Positions 7,205 through 14,576 of a stretch of DNA of 34,370 bases are shown here, in pieces. Positions within the stretch are counted from its first letter, which is position 1. The number at the start of each line of letters is the position of its first letter. Both the position numbers and the translations under genes were made by a program. Below the pieces are notes generated by a model. The model did no database searches. It was given only the letters and a program-made list of their open reading frames with translations, and was not told the DNA's origin. The DNA lies in the NCBI GenBank assembly GCA_902774925.1, contig CACYKE010000043.1, positions 1-34,370 of the forward strand, given 5' to 3'. Source of the DNA: an uncultured Prevotellaceae bacterium. GTDB taxonomy: Bacteria > Bacteroidota > Bacteroidia > Bacteroidales > Bacteroidaceae.

Positions 7205-7276
7205 TACCCCGACCGCGAATCGAACGCGGAACTAAGTCTTAGGAGGACCTTGTTATATCCATTTAACTATCAGGGC
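7205..7276 (-). tRNA. tRNA-Arg (anticodon CCT)
   Basis: 72 nt with a full cloverleaf: acceptor GCCCTGA pairs with TCGGGGT (with G-U wobbles), D stem GTTA/TAAC, anticodon stem AGGTC/GACTT with loop CTCCTAA, T stem CCGCG/CGCGG with loop TTCGATT, and discriminator A. The anticodon CCT reads AGG. CCA is not encoded. Its promoter lies in the inverted repeat at 7290-7331. Confidence 0.93.
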
Positions 7277-7289
7277 ATACTTTTTCGTG

Positions 7290-7331
7290 TGCAAAGGTAA
7301 TCATTTTCCACGAAAAATGATTACCTTTGCA
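7290..7331. promoter_or_regulatory. Perfect 18-bp inverted repeat carrying divergent -7 boxes
   Basis: Arms at 7290-7307 and 7314-7331 are perfectly complementary with a 6-nt centre. Each arm contains TACCTTTG: minus strand at 7299-7292, reading into tRNA-Arg, and plus strand at 7322-7329, reading into the MaoC-like gene. No good -33 TTTG is seen at the usual distance for either direction. The symmetry means both promoters share one control element. Confidence 0.7.
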
Positions 7332-7359
7332 GCAGAAAATAACTTAAAAAGCAAAAATT

Positions 7360-7824
7360 ATGGGAAAATTAGTGATTAACTCGTACGACGAGTTTGCTGC
7401 CCACCTGGGCGAAGAGTTAGGAAAGAGTGAGTGGTTGCAGGTCGATCAGGACCGCATCAACCTGTTTGCCGATGCTACACTGGACCACCAGTGGATTCAT
7501 GTTGACGTGGAGCGTGCCAAGGAGGAAAGTCCGTATAAGTCGACTATTGCCCACGGCTATCTGACGCTGTCGTTGCTGCCTTACTTGTGGGATCAGATTA
7601 TCGAGGTGAACAACATCAAGATGCTGGTGAACTACGGCATGAACGATATGCGTTTCGGCCAGCCCGTGATTACTGGCAGCCGTGTGCGCCTGGTGACGAA
7701 GCTGCACAATATTCAGAACCTGCGCGGCATCTGCAAGGCGGAAATCAAGTTCTCCATCGAGATTGAAGGTCAGCGCAAGCCCGCCTTGGAAGGCATTGCA
7801 GCATTCCTGTACTATTTTAACTAG
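7360..7824 (+). CDS. MaoC-like (R)-specific enoyl-CoA hydratase family protein
   Basis: 154 residues, typical for a single hot-dog-fold MaoC/NodN-type protein. The hydratase signature is present: FADATLDHQWIHVD (residues 36-49), giving the Asp42...His47 catalytic pair, followed by STIAHGYLTLSLLP (61-74), which forms the substrate tunnel. Family members hydrate trans-2-enoyl-CoA to (R)-3-hydroxyacyl-CoA in the cytoplasm; the true substrate here is unknown, and NodN-type members are poorly characterised. It is monocistronic, transcribed from the palindromic promoter at 7290-7331, and convergent with secDF. Its stop codon forms the first CTAG of the periodic array that follows. Confidence 0.85.
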   Translation: MGKLVINSYDEFAAHLGEELGKSEWLQVDQDRINLFADATLDHQWIHVDVERAKEESPYKSTIAHGYLTLSLLPYLWDQIIEVNNIKMLVNYGMNDMRFGQPVITGSRVRLVTKLHNIQNLRGICKAEIKFSIEIEGQRKPALEGIAAFLYYFN

Positions 7825-7870
7825 ATGTTCTAGAGAATCTAGATAATCTAGAGGTTCTAGGGAATTCTAG
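7821..7870 (+). repeat. 9-bp-periodic CTAG array
   Basis: CTAG occurs at 7821, 7830, 7839, 7848 and 7857 (exactly 9 bp apart) and at 7867 (10 bp). Units resemble CTAGA(G/T)(A/G)(A/T)T. The array starts at the MaoC-like stop codon and ends just before the terminator hairpin at 7877. Confidence 0.85.
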
Positions 7871-7876
7871 AAAGAT

Positions 7877-7910
7877 AAAGCAGCCCGCTCGGATGTGAGC
7901 GGGCTGCTTT
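7877..7910. terminator. Bidirectional terminator between MaoC-like gene and secDF
   Basis: A perfect 14-bp stem (AAAGCAGCCCGCTC, 7877-7890, with 7897-7910) and 6-nt loop sit between the two convergent genes. Downstream on the plus strand is ATATATATAT rather than a pure T-run. On the minus strand the 3' arm ends in TTT. Confidence 0.75.
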
Positions 7911-7935
7911 ATATATATATAATAAGGCGTAAGCC

Positions 7936-8292
7936 TTATGCCTTTGTTACATCTACGTCGTCCTCACGGATGGTGCGACCCATCACGAGGAAGGCTGTAG
8001 GAGCAGCGATGAACAGCGACGACAGGGTACCGATGATAACACCCAGAATCATTGCGAACGAGAAGCTGCGGATAGAGTCACCACCGAGGATGAAGATACA
8101 AAGCAACACGATCAACGTCGTGACAGAGGTGTTGATGGTACGAGCCAGCGTCTGGTTCAGCGAATCGTTGAACAGCTGCTGACGGTCGCGCTTGCCATAG
8201 AGCTGGAAGTTCTCACGGATACGGTCGAATACCACCACCTTATCGTTGATAGAGTAACCGATCACCGTCAGGATAGCACCGATGAACACCTG
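7936..8292 (-). pseudogene. secDF: C-terminal fragment of SecDF (SecF end), out of frame with the main part
   Basis: About 118 codons encode the SecF C-terminus: FIGAILTVIGYSINDKVVVF is the conserved SecF segment, followed by LCIFILGG and the last transmembrane helices, ending DVDVTKA. It lies in a different frame from the 871 residues encoded upstream. The segment that should join them, by homology a ~25-30 residue loop and helix, is missing. No good independent start is present; an ATG at 8352 in this frame would add unrelated residues. The conserved residues suggest the sequence has not decayed, so the lesion is very recent or is a sequencing/assembly artefact. Confidence 0.8.
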
Positions 8293-10906
8293 TAGCACCC
8301 GTTGAGAATGCCACATTGCGGAAGCGCAGCAGGATGTAGAGGAAAATAGCAATCAGGGCGATGATAACGCTGACGATAGCGCCATAAGTGATATCCTTAG
8401 CCACAGCAGGGCCTACCTTTGCCGAACTGATGATAGAACCACCCTCGCGGACGTCAGGATTCTTGAAGTCCTCAACCTTAGCCTGGCTGACGAAGCCGCC
8501 CTGCTTCAGAGCGTTGTACAGAATAGTCTCTGCCTGGTCGTCAACATCAGGATTGTTCGACTCGATATCCCAGTTGGTAGATACGCGGATGGTCTTGCCA
8601 TCGGTACCCAGAGCGATAACAGAGGTGTTAGCCTCCTTGCCAGCATTCTCGCCAACGCTGTTAATGAATACGCCAGCCAGTGCAGCGCGAACATCCTCAA
8701 CGTGAGTCTCCTTGTCGAGTGTCACCACATAGTTACGACCACCGGTGAAGTCGATGCTCTGGCTCAAGCCACGAACGAAGAACGAACCGATGAATACGAT
8801 AGCTGCTACACCCCAGATGAGGAACGACTTCTTATACATACCCATGAAGTTGTACTTGGCGTTCTGCATCAGGTTCTTTGAGTAACCAGTCACGAAGGTG
8901 AGGTCAAGCCACTTGTCCTTCTTCAGACGGTTCTCGTAAACCAGACGGGTCAAGAACACAGCGGTGAAGAACGAGCAGAAGATACCGATGATCCAAGTGG
9001 TAGCGAAGCCCTTGACGGGACCTGTACCGAAGAACAACAGGATGAAACCAGTAATCAGAGAGGTCACGTTAGAGTCGAAGATAGCGCTGAAGGCGTTAGA
9101 GTAACCCTTCGTCACGGCCTCCTTCATGCCCAAGCCGCGACGCAGCTCTTCCTTGATACGCTCGTAGATCAGCACGTTGGCATCCACAGCAGTACCCAGC
9201 GTCAGCACGATACCGGCGATACCAGGCATGGTCAGCGCAGCCTGGAACGAGGTAAGAATACCCAGTGTGAAGAACAGGTTGAACAGCAGAGCGATATCGG
9301 CCATGATACCAGGAATGAAGCCGTACAGCATAATCATGTAGATCATCAGCAGCACGAAAGCTACGATGAACGAGATGACACCCTGCTTGATAGACTGAGC
9401 ACCCAGTGAAGGACCAACGACCTCTTCCTGTACGATGCGGGTAGGAGCCGGCATCTTACCAGAGTTCAGCGTATTAGCCAAGTCCTTGGTATCCTCGATG
9501 GTAAAGTTACCAGTAATCTGAGAGTTACCACCGTCAATCTGAGACAGAATACGAGGAGCAGAGTAAACAGCATCGTCGAGAACGATAGCTACGCCACGAC
9601 CGATATTCTGCTTGGTAATCTGGCTCCAACGGCGAGCACCGTCAGAGTTCATCTGCATAGACACAGAGGGATGACCCATCTGGTCGAAGTCGTCCTTAGA
9701 AGAGGTAATCACGTCACCCTCCAGCGGAGCACGGCCGTTAGGCTCGGTAATCTTCAGAGCATACAGAGCGAAGACGTCGCCCTTGGTATTCTCACCACCG
9801 AAGTCCTCAGCCTTGGCACCCCAGCGCAGCTTGCACTCGGCAGGCAGCACGGTAGCGGCAATCTGAGAATAGATAACCTTGTTGACGTCAGCAGTATCGC
9901 GAGCGTTGGCGTAACCAACGATAGCCAGTCCCTGAGGAACAGGCTGGAACACAGCAAACAGAGGATTCTGCTTCAGAGCCTCAGCCTTAGCCTTGGCGTC
10001 CTTCACCTTGTCATCCTTCTTGGCCAGCTTGGCAGCCAGGTCGGCAGCAGCAGCCTTCGTAGTGTCAGCAGCAGCCTCAGCAACGGCAGTTGTATCGGCA
10101 ACAGCCTCAGTAGCAGTAGTGTCAACAGCAGCAGCAGAAGCGTCGCCACCCATAGCGGCATACTTCTGGTTCAACTGGGCCAGCAGAGGATAAATCTCCT
10201 GTGAGTTGTAGGTCTCCCAGAACTCCAGGTTAGCACTTCCCTGCAGCAACTTACGAACGCGCTCAGGCTCCTTGATACCAGGCATCTCGACCATGATACG
10301 GCCAGACTGGCCCTCGAGCTTCTGGATGTTGGGCTGAACGACACCGAACTTATCGATACGGTTACGGACGACGTTGAACGAGTTGTCAACGGCAGACTGT
10401 ACCTCAGCGCGCAGAGCACTCTCCACCTCAGAATCGGTAGAACTGGTGCTCACCTTGCCCTTCATCTGCTGGGTAGCAAAGATAGCTGCCAAGGGGCGTC
10501 CGTTAGAATTCTGCTTCCAATACTTGATAAACAGGGAGATAAAGTCATCCTGACTGGTCTCCTCTTCCTTCTTTGCCTGCTCCATTGACTTCTTGTAGGC
10601 AGCGTCCTGCTTGTGGTCAGCCAGCACGTCGACAACGTCGGGTACTGATACCTCAAGAATCACGTTCATACCGCCCTTCAGGTCAAGACCCAGGCCAATC
10701 TCCATCTCACGGCACTGCTTGAAAGAATAAATTCCGCAGTACACCTTCTCGTTCATGATTGAGTCGAGGTACTCCTGACCAGCCTCTTCGCCCATGGCTG
10801 CTGCCTTGTTTTCGTGGTAGCGAGTCACAAACGAGAAGGAAAGGTAGAAGCAGCAAACGAGAATCAGAACGATTGCGATAAATTTTACAATTCCTTTGTT
10901 TTGCAT
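8240..10906 (-). CDS. secDF: Fused SecD-SecF protein-export subunit, frameshifted near its end
   Basis: Reads 888 codons, of which about 871 (to 8294) are SecDF and the last ~17 are out-of-frame. Bacteroidetes SecDF fusions are ~1000 residues. SecDF works with SecYEG, using the proton motive force to pull proteins into the periplasm. Visible: N-terminal helix (VKFIAIVLILVCCFYL), SecD motif GLDLKGGMN, periplasmic P1 domain, a low-complexity Ala/Asp/Thr/Lys insert (about 250-312), the SecD membrane block (GTAVDANVLIYERIKEEL), and SecF opening with SIDFTGGRNY. The frame breaks after NVAFSTGA at 8296-8290, where the next SecF helix and loop are missing. The remaining C-terminus continues in another frame (7936-8292). 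A single gene of ~1015 residues is expected if the lesion is not real. Confidence 0.9.
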   Translation of the reverse strand: MQNKGIVKFIAIVLILVCCFYLSFSFVTRYHENKAAAMGEEAGQEYLDSIMNEKVYCGIYSFKQCREMEIGLGLDLKGGMNVILEVSVPDVVDVLADHKQDAAYKKSMEQAKKEEETSQDDFISLFIKYWKQNSNGRPLAAIFATQQMKGKVSTSSTDSEVESALRAEVQSAVDNSFNVVRNRIDKFGVVQPNIQKLEGQSGRIMVEMPGIKEPERVRKLLQGSANLEFWETYNSQEIYPLLAQLNQKYAAMGGDASAAAVDTTATEAVADTTAVAEAAADTTKAAAADLAAKLAKKDDKVKDAKAKAEALKQNPLFAVFQPVPQGLAIVGYANARDTADVNKVIYSQIAATVLPAECKLRWGAKAEDFGGENTKGDVFALYALKITEPNGRAPLEGDVITSSKDDFDQMGHPSVSMQMNSDGARRWSQITKQNIGRGVAIVLDDAVYSAPRILSQIDGGNSQITGNFTIEDTKDLANTLNSGKMPAPTRIVQEEVVGPSLGAQSIKQGVISFIVAFVLLMIYMIMLYGFIPGIMADIALLFNLFFTLGILTSFQAALTMPGIAGIVLTLGTAVDANVLIYERIKEELRRGLGMKEAVTKGYSNAFSAIFDSNVTSLITGFILLFFGTGPVKGFATTWIIGIFCSFFTAVFLTRLVYENRLKKDKWLDLTFVTGYSKNLMQNAKYNFMGMYKKSFLIWGVAAIVFIGSFFVRGLSQSIDFTGGRNYVVTLDKETHVEDVRAALAGVFINSVGENAGKEANTSVIALGTDGKTIRVSTNWDIESNNPDVDDQAETILYNALKQGGFVSQAKVEDFKNPDVREGGSIISSAKVGPAVAKDITYGAIVSVIIALIAIFLYILLRFRNVAFSTGATGVHRCYPDGDRLLYQR

Positions 10907-10953
10907 TGTTGTTAATTTATTATTATAATTTATATTTTTGCTTTTTTAGCCTG

Positions 10954-10985
10954 CAAATATACGCTTTTTTCTTGACTTACCGAAA
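10954..10985 (-). promoter_or_regulatory. Promoter of secDF
   Basis: The minus strand shows TTTC (10985-10982), 20-nt spacer, and TATATTTG (10961-10954) followed by CAGG. The leader to the ATG at 10906 is about 40 nt and A/T-rich. Confidence 0.7.
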
Positions 10986-11010
10986 TTATTCGGCAATTTT
11001 CATACATTTT

Positions 11011-12105
11011 TTAATGCTTTGGGGCTATTTTTACCCAACAAATGAGCGGATTATGGTCACTTGCGTCCATTTTTCCATCAATTTCGCAACGATACGGTTG
11101 AAGCCTATCATTACAAAAAAAGTGGTCAATGCGAAAAGAAAAAGCTTTCTGATTATATGACAAACCGATACCTTTTCCTGTCGTCGCATAACAGTCTGTC
11201 AACACCTCAGCCATGGCATGACGAGAATAGGAAATGGGGCTGTCGTTGAAGTCACCACAGACAATCACCGGATACTGACTATGGTCCAAGGCATATTGGC
11301 GAACGGTCCTAATCTGTCCGGAACGCTTCGCATTGGCCTCAGCGAGTTTGACAAGCAACAGTTTCGACTCCTCGCGCACCGAATCCCGGGGCATCTTTCC
11401 CTTGATCATCTGGAGATACTGCGCACGATCGTCCTTGTTCAAATGGCAACTCTCAAAATGGTTGTTGACAACAATCAGCGTGTCGTCTCCCACCTTCAGC
11501 CACCAAGCTACGCTGCCATTGGCCGCTGAAGGGTAAGCAATACGTTCACGGTGGATAATAGGATATTTCGAATGAATGCCTAATGCATTGTAACTCTGCG
11601 GGTTATTGGCTATAACCATCGTGTCGTTATAGGCAAAGGTCTTCTCGTAATGGAGAAAGACATAGCGGCGCCAGGTATCGATATCCTCCTGTATGCAGAC
11701 AATGTCTGGCTTTTCCTCTACCAGATAATCGCGTACTTTTTCAAAACCTTGTTCGTATTTATAATTACCGCCATAGGCACAAACGTTGTAGGAAATAATC
11801 TTCAACGCCCCATCGGGAATATCCTGTGAACTGTTCAACGGCATGTAAATACTAATAGGTACATACGCGAGCACGAGGCCAAGGACGGAAATCCACACCA
11901 TACGCCACTTGAAAATGAGCCAGAAGAAGAGAAAAACCAGATTGATAAGCAGAAATACGGGCAGTGTCATACCCAGCGTCGAAAGCAGCGGATGGTCAGC
12001 CGGATTCAGGCGGTCGCTATAACCCACCAGTAGCATGACCAACACAGTAGCAACATTCGCCCCAGCTATCAAACGGACAGTAAAAGCTTTCAGCTGTTTA
12101 ATCAC
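11011..12105 (-). CDS. Membrane-anchored endonuclease/exonuclease/phosphatase (EEP) family protein
   Basis: 364 residues. The first ~100 contain three hydrophobic segments (ANVATVLVMLLVG; LPVFLLINLVFLFFWLIF; VWISVLGLVLAYVPISIYM), followed by an EEP domain. EEP motifs are in order: KIISYNV, DIVCIQE (metal-binding Glu), NNHFES, VIVCGDFNDSP (catalytic Asp-x-Asn), RIDHFF, and DASDHNPL (final Asp-His). The family includes nucleases, phosphodiesterases and sphingomyelinases; the substrate of this membrane-anchored Bacteroidetes type is not known to me. Its ATG overlaps the rhomboid stop by 4 nt (12102-12105), so the two are translationally coupled. Confidence 0.85.
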   Translation of the reverse strand: MIKQLKAFTVRLIAGANVATVLVMLLVGYSDRLNPADHPLLSTLGMTLPVFLLINLVFLFFWLIFKWRMVWISVLGLVLAYVPISIYMPLNSSQDIPDGALKIISYNVCAYGGNYKYEQGFEKVRDYLVEEKPDIVCIQEDIDTWRRYVFLHYEKTFAYNDTMVIANNPQSYNALGIHSKYPIIHRERIAYPSAANGSVAWWLKVGDDTLIVVNNHFESCHLNKDDRAQYLQMIKGKMPRDSVREESKLLLVKLAEANAKRSGQIRTVRQYALDHSQYPVIVCGDFNDSPISYSRHAMAEVLTDCYATTGKGIGLSYNQKAFSFRIDHFFCNDRLQPYRCEIDGKMDASDHNPLICWVKIAPKH

Positions 12106-13052
12106 GACTCACGGCTTTGGTCAAACAATTTCTTCTTCTCCTCCTTCGTCAGGCTATCGTAACCGCTTTTGCGAATCTTATCGAGAATGGCATCCACCTC
12201 TTCCTGATTTTTACGCTTGCGGGCGTTATACTCCTCGTCACTCTCACGACGCGGGTCGGTTTGTTCAGCTTTCATACGGTTGTTCTGCTGCTGACGCTGG
12301 TCGTAGCGGCGTTTCATATTCTCGAAAAACTCCTGTCCGCGACTGCGGCCAAAGCTTTGGCTGGAGTTCGGATGCTTCTGCCAGTAACGTATCAGCAGGA
12401 ATCCGAACAGCATACCACCCAGATGAGCCATATGAGCCACGCCATCGCCAGGACCGGTCATAGCCGAGAACAATTCGATGGCAATATAACCCACGATAAG
12501 CCACTTGGCCTTGATGGGGAATGGGAAGGGAATAATGAACAAGCGTTCGTTAGGGAAAATCATACCGAAGGCCAGCAGGATGCCATACACCGCACCCGAA
12601 GCACCTATTGTCGTCCAAAGATTAATATAGGCGTCAGTAGTCATCTGAACACCACCGGCACTCACATATTGATAAGCCGAAATACCCTCTATCGTGTAGG
12701 TGGCATACTGCACCAACTCTTGAGTTATACCGGCTCCTATTCCGCACACAATGTAATAAAAAATGAATTTCTTCGGTCCCCAAACTCTTTCAATGACCGA
12801 GCCGAACATCCACAATGCAAACATGTTAAAGAAGATGTGGGTAAAACCACCATGCAGAAACATGTAAGTAAAGAACTGATAGATCTGGAAGTCACTGGCC
12901 AGGAAAAAATGAAGGCCTAACAGTTGCGTCAGGTCAATACCGCGCAACTCTAAAACCCATGTTGCTGCAAACGCCAGAAAATTGACGATAAGCAGATTCT
13001 TGGTCATAGTGGGTATGTTATTCATCTTGCTTTTATTCTGTTTATTAACCAC
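12102..13052 (-). CDS. Rhomboid-family intramembrane serine protease
   Basis: 316 residues with about six membrane segments. The nucleophile motif GASGAVYG (150-157, Ser152) and the catalytic His in AHMAHLGG (His210) are both present, as is the His/Asn-rich loop motif HGGFTHIFFNMFALW in an early helix. It therefore looks catalytically competent. Rhomboids cut membrane-spanning substrates within the bilayer. The C-terminal ~90 residues form a charged cytoplasmic tail (KRRYDQRQQQNN onward). An in-frame ATG at 13025 (MNNIPTMTKN) may be the true start; the nine extra residues are polar. It overlaps the EEP gene by 4 nt. A -7 box lies at 13097-13090. Confidence 0.88.
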   Translation of the reverse strand: MVNKQNKSKMNNIPTMTKNLLIVNFLAFAATWVLELRGIDLTQLLGLHFFLASDFQIYQFFTYMFLHGGFTHIFFNMFALWMFGSVIERVWGPKKFIFYYIVCGIGAGITQELVQYATYTIEGISAYQYVSAGGVQMTTDAYINLWTTIGASGAVYGILLAFGMIFPNERLFIIPFPFPIKAKWLIVGYIAIELFSAMTGPGDGVAHMAHLGGMLFGFLLIRYWQKHPNSSQSFGRSRGQEFFENMKRRYDQRQQQNNRMKAEQTDPRRESDEEYNARKRKNQEEVDAILDKIRKSGYDSLTKEEKKKLFDQSRES

Positions 13053-13089
13053 TTAGAGTCGTAATGACCCTATTTTTTTATTTTGGGCG

Positions 13090-13097
13090 CAAAATTA
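13090..13097 (-). promoter_or_regulatory. Probable -7 box for rhomboid/EEP pair
   Basis: Minus strand TAATTTTG followed by CGCC. No clear TTTG at -33. It lies 38 nt upstream of the rhomboid start at 13052. Confidence 0.5.
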
Positions 13098-13179
13098 CAA
13101 AAAATATCCGTTTTTTTACACAAAAATGGGGCAATACACACTTTTTTTCATGAAAAAACTCATTTTTTTTGATTTTTTG

Positions 13180-13210
13180 TTTGTTTTATGAATTCTTTAT
13201 CCTATATTTG
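13180..13210 (+). promoter_or_regulatory. Promoter of the HU gene
   Basis: TTTG (13180-13183), 19-nt spacer and TATATTTG (13203-13210): an exact consensus match, fitting a highly expressed nucleoid protein. The leader to the ATG is about 45 nt. Confidence 0.85.
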
Positions 13211-13262
13211 CGTCAGAATTCAACTTTTTTATTATTAATTTAACTTTTAAAACTACAAAATT

Positions 13263-13538
13263 ATGAACAAGACAGAATTAATTGACAAGATTGCAGCTGG
13301 TGCTGGTCTGACCAAGGTTGACGCAAAGAAGGCTCTCGAGGCCACAGTAGAAGCTATCAAGGGTGCTCTCGTAGCAGGTGACAAAGTTCAGCTCGTAGGT
13401 TTCGGCACATTTGCTATCAGCAAGAAGCCCGCTCGTGAAGGTATCAACCCCGCTACCAAGCAGAAGATTAAGATTGCTGCTAAGAAGGTTGCTAAGTTCA
13501 AGGCTGGTGCTGAGTTCGCTGAGGCAGTTAACAAGTAA
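13263..13538 (+). CDS. HU family DNA-binding protein
   Basis: 91 residues, the standard HU/IHF length. MNKTELIDKIA opens the helical dimerisation part, GFGTFAISKKPAREGINP is the HU signature with the conserved Pro at the tip of the DNA-binding arm, and the C-terminus ends VAKFKAGAEFAEAVNK. HU coats and bends DNA non-specifically. The gene is monocistronic with a consensus promoter and its own terminator. Codon choice is strongly biased (repeated AAG, GCT), as expected for an abundant protein. Confidence 0.95.
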   Translation: MNKTELIDKIAAGAGLTKVDAKKALEATVEAIKGALVAGDKVQLVGFGTFAISKKPAREGINPATKQKIKIAAKKVAKFKAGAEFAEAVNK

Positions 13539-13556
13539 TCTTGTAAATAAAAAATC

Positions 13557-13590
13557 AAGAGGCTCCATCATCTGACGGAGTCTCTTTTTT
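13557..13590. terminator. Terminator shared by HU and the SDR gene
   Basis: The hairpin AGAGGCTCC...GGAGTCTCT (one internal mismatch) is followed by TTTTTT on the plus strand. On the minus strand it is followed by GATTTTTTATTT. It lies between convergent genes. Confidence 0.8.
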
Positions 13591-13606
13591 ATCTTTACTG
13601 TTTGGA

Positions 13607-14404
13607 TTACTTAGGCTGCTTGCCTATATAAGCCAAAATACCACCATCTACATACAGCACGTGACCATTGACAGCATCCGAGGCGTGTGAAGCCAAAAAC
13701 ACAGCAGGACCACCGAGTTCCTCTGGATCGAGCCAACGTCCAGCAGGAGTCTTGGCACAAATGAACGAATCGAACGGATGACGACTGCCATCGGCCTGAC
13801 GTTCGCGAAGAGGAGCCGTCTGTGGCGTAGCGATGTAACCTGGGCCAATGGCATTGCACTGGATGTTATACTCACCGTACTCTGAACAAATATTTCTCGT
13901 GAGCATCTTCAGACCACCCTTTGCGGCAGCGTAAGCCGAAACGGTCTCGCGACCCAGCTCAGACATCATCGAGCAGATATTGATAATCTTACCCTCGCGA
14001 CGCTCTATCATCTCAGGTATGACGGCTTTGGTCATGATGAACGGACCTACCAAATCAATGTCGATGACCTGCTGGAACTCCTCGCGTGTCATCTCGTGCA
14101 TGGGGATGCGCTTGATGATACCGGCATTGTTGACGAGAATATCGATATGACCCAACTCCTTGCGGATGTCAGCCACCATCTTCTGTACGTCGGCTTCGTT
14201 AGTAACGTCACAGATATATCCGTGAGCCTTGATGCCCTTGGCCTCATAGTCAGCCAGTGCCTTATCCATATGCTCCTGTCCGCGACAGTTGAAAGCAATC
14301 TCTGCACCAGCCTTGGCCAGTGCCTCAGCCATGGCGAAACCAATACCGTAGGCAGCACCGGTCACCAGCGCCACTTTACCTTCCAATGAAAATAAATTTG
14401 TCAT
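13607..14404 (-). CDS. Gluconate 5-dehydrogenase-like short-chain dehydrogenase/reductase
   Basis: 265 residues, a classical SDR: nucleotide-binding TGAAYGIG (15-22), structural NNAG (92-95), Ser145, and catalytic Tyr158-x3-Lys162 within SAYAAAKGG. The whole sequence resembles Bacteroidetes proteins annotated as gluconate 5-dehydrogenase or 2-deoxy-D-gluconate 3-dehydrogenase (KduD), including the GPGYIATPQTAPLRERQADG region and the VNGHVLYVDGGILAYIG end. It would interconvert keto sugar acids and their alcohols with NAD(P)H in hexuronate or gluconate use. The usual partner kduI is not adjacent, so the substrate is uncertain. It starts only 33 nt after the tRNA-Gln with no separate promoter visible. 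Confidence 0.85.
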   Translation of the reverse strand: MTNLFSLEGKVALVTGAAYGIGFAMAEALAKAGAEIAFNCRGQEHMDKALADYEAKGIKAHGYICDVTNEADVQKMVADIRKELGHIDILVNNAGIIKRIPMHEMTREEFQQVIDIDLVGPFIMTKAVIPEMIERREGKIINICSMMSELGRETVSAYAAAKGGLKMLTRNICSEYGEYNIQCNAIGPGYIATPQTAPLRERQADGSRHPFDSFICAKTPAGRWLDPEELGGPAVFLASHASDAVNGHVLYVDGGILAYIGKQPK

Positions 14405-14437
14405 AATTGTAATGTTTTAGTAGTTGTCGTTTGTTTG

Positions 14438-14508
14438 TTGTCCAAGGCGGATTCGAACCACCACAAACAGAACCAAAACCTGTTGTGCTACCATTACACC
14501 ATTGGACA
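14438..14508 (-). tRNA. tRNA-Gln (anticodon TTG)
   Basis: 71 nt with a full cloverleaf: acceptor TGTCCAA/TTGGACA, anticodon stem ACAGG/TCTGT with loop TTTTGGT (anticodon TTG), T stem GGTGG/CCGCC with loop TTCGAAT, and discriminator A. CCA is not encoded. It lies between tyrS and the SDR gene, all on the minus strand. Confidence 0.93.
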
Positions 14509-14527
14509 TCCGTGCTATAAGCGGGTG

Positions 14528-14567
14528 CAAAGGTAAGAAATATTTGGCATTCCACCAAATATTTCTT
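14528..14567 (-). promoter_or_regulatory. tRNA-Gln promoter embedded in an inverted repeat
   Basis: The minus strand shows TTTG (14559-14556), 20-nt spacer and TACCTTTG (14535-14528). The -33 box and spacer fall inside a 13-bp perfect inverted repeat (AAGAAATATTTGG 14535-14547 with CCAAATATTTCTT 14555-14567, 7-nt loop). The repeat begins 10 nt after the tyrS stop, so it may both end tyrS transcripts and control the tRNA. Confidence 0.75.
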
Positions 14568-14576
14568 CACCTTTTA

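Noticed and set aside
9671-10204. 177-codon plus-strand frame opposite secDF
   Set aside because: It is the mirror of the strongly biased secDF codons and the low-complexity insert, is Ser/Leu-rich, and has no family features or promoter.
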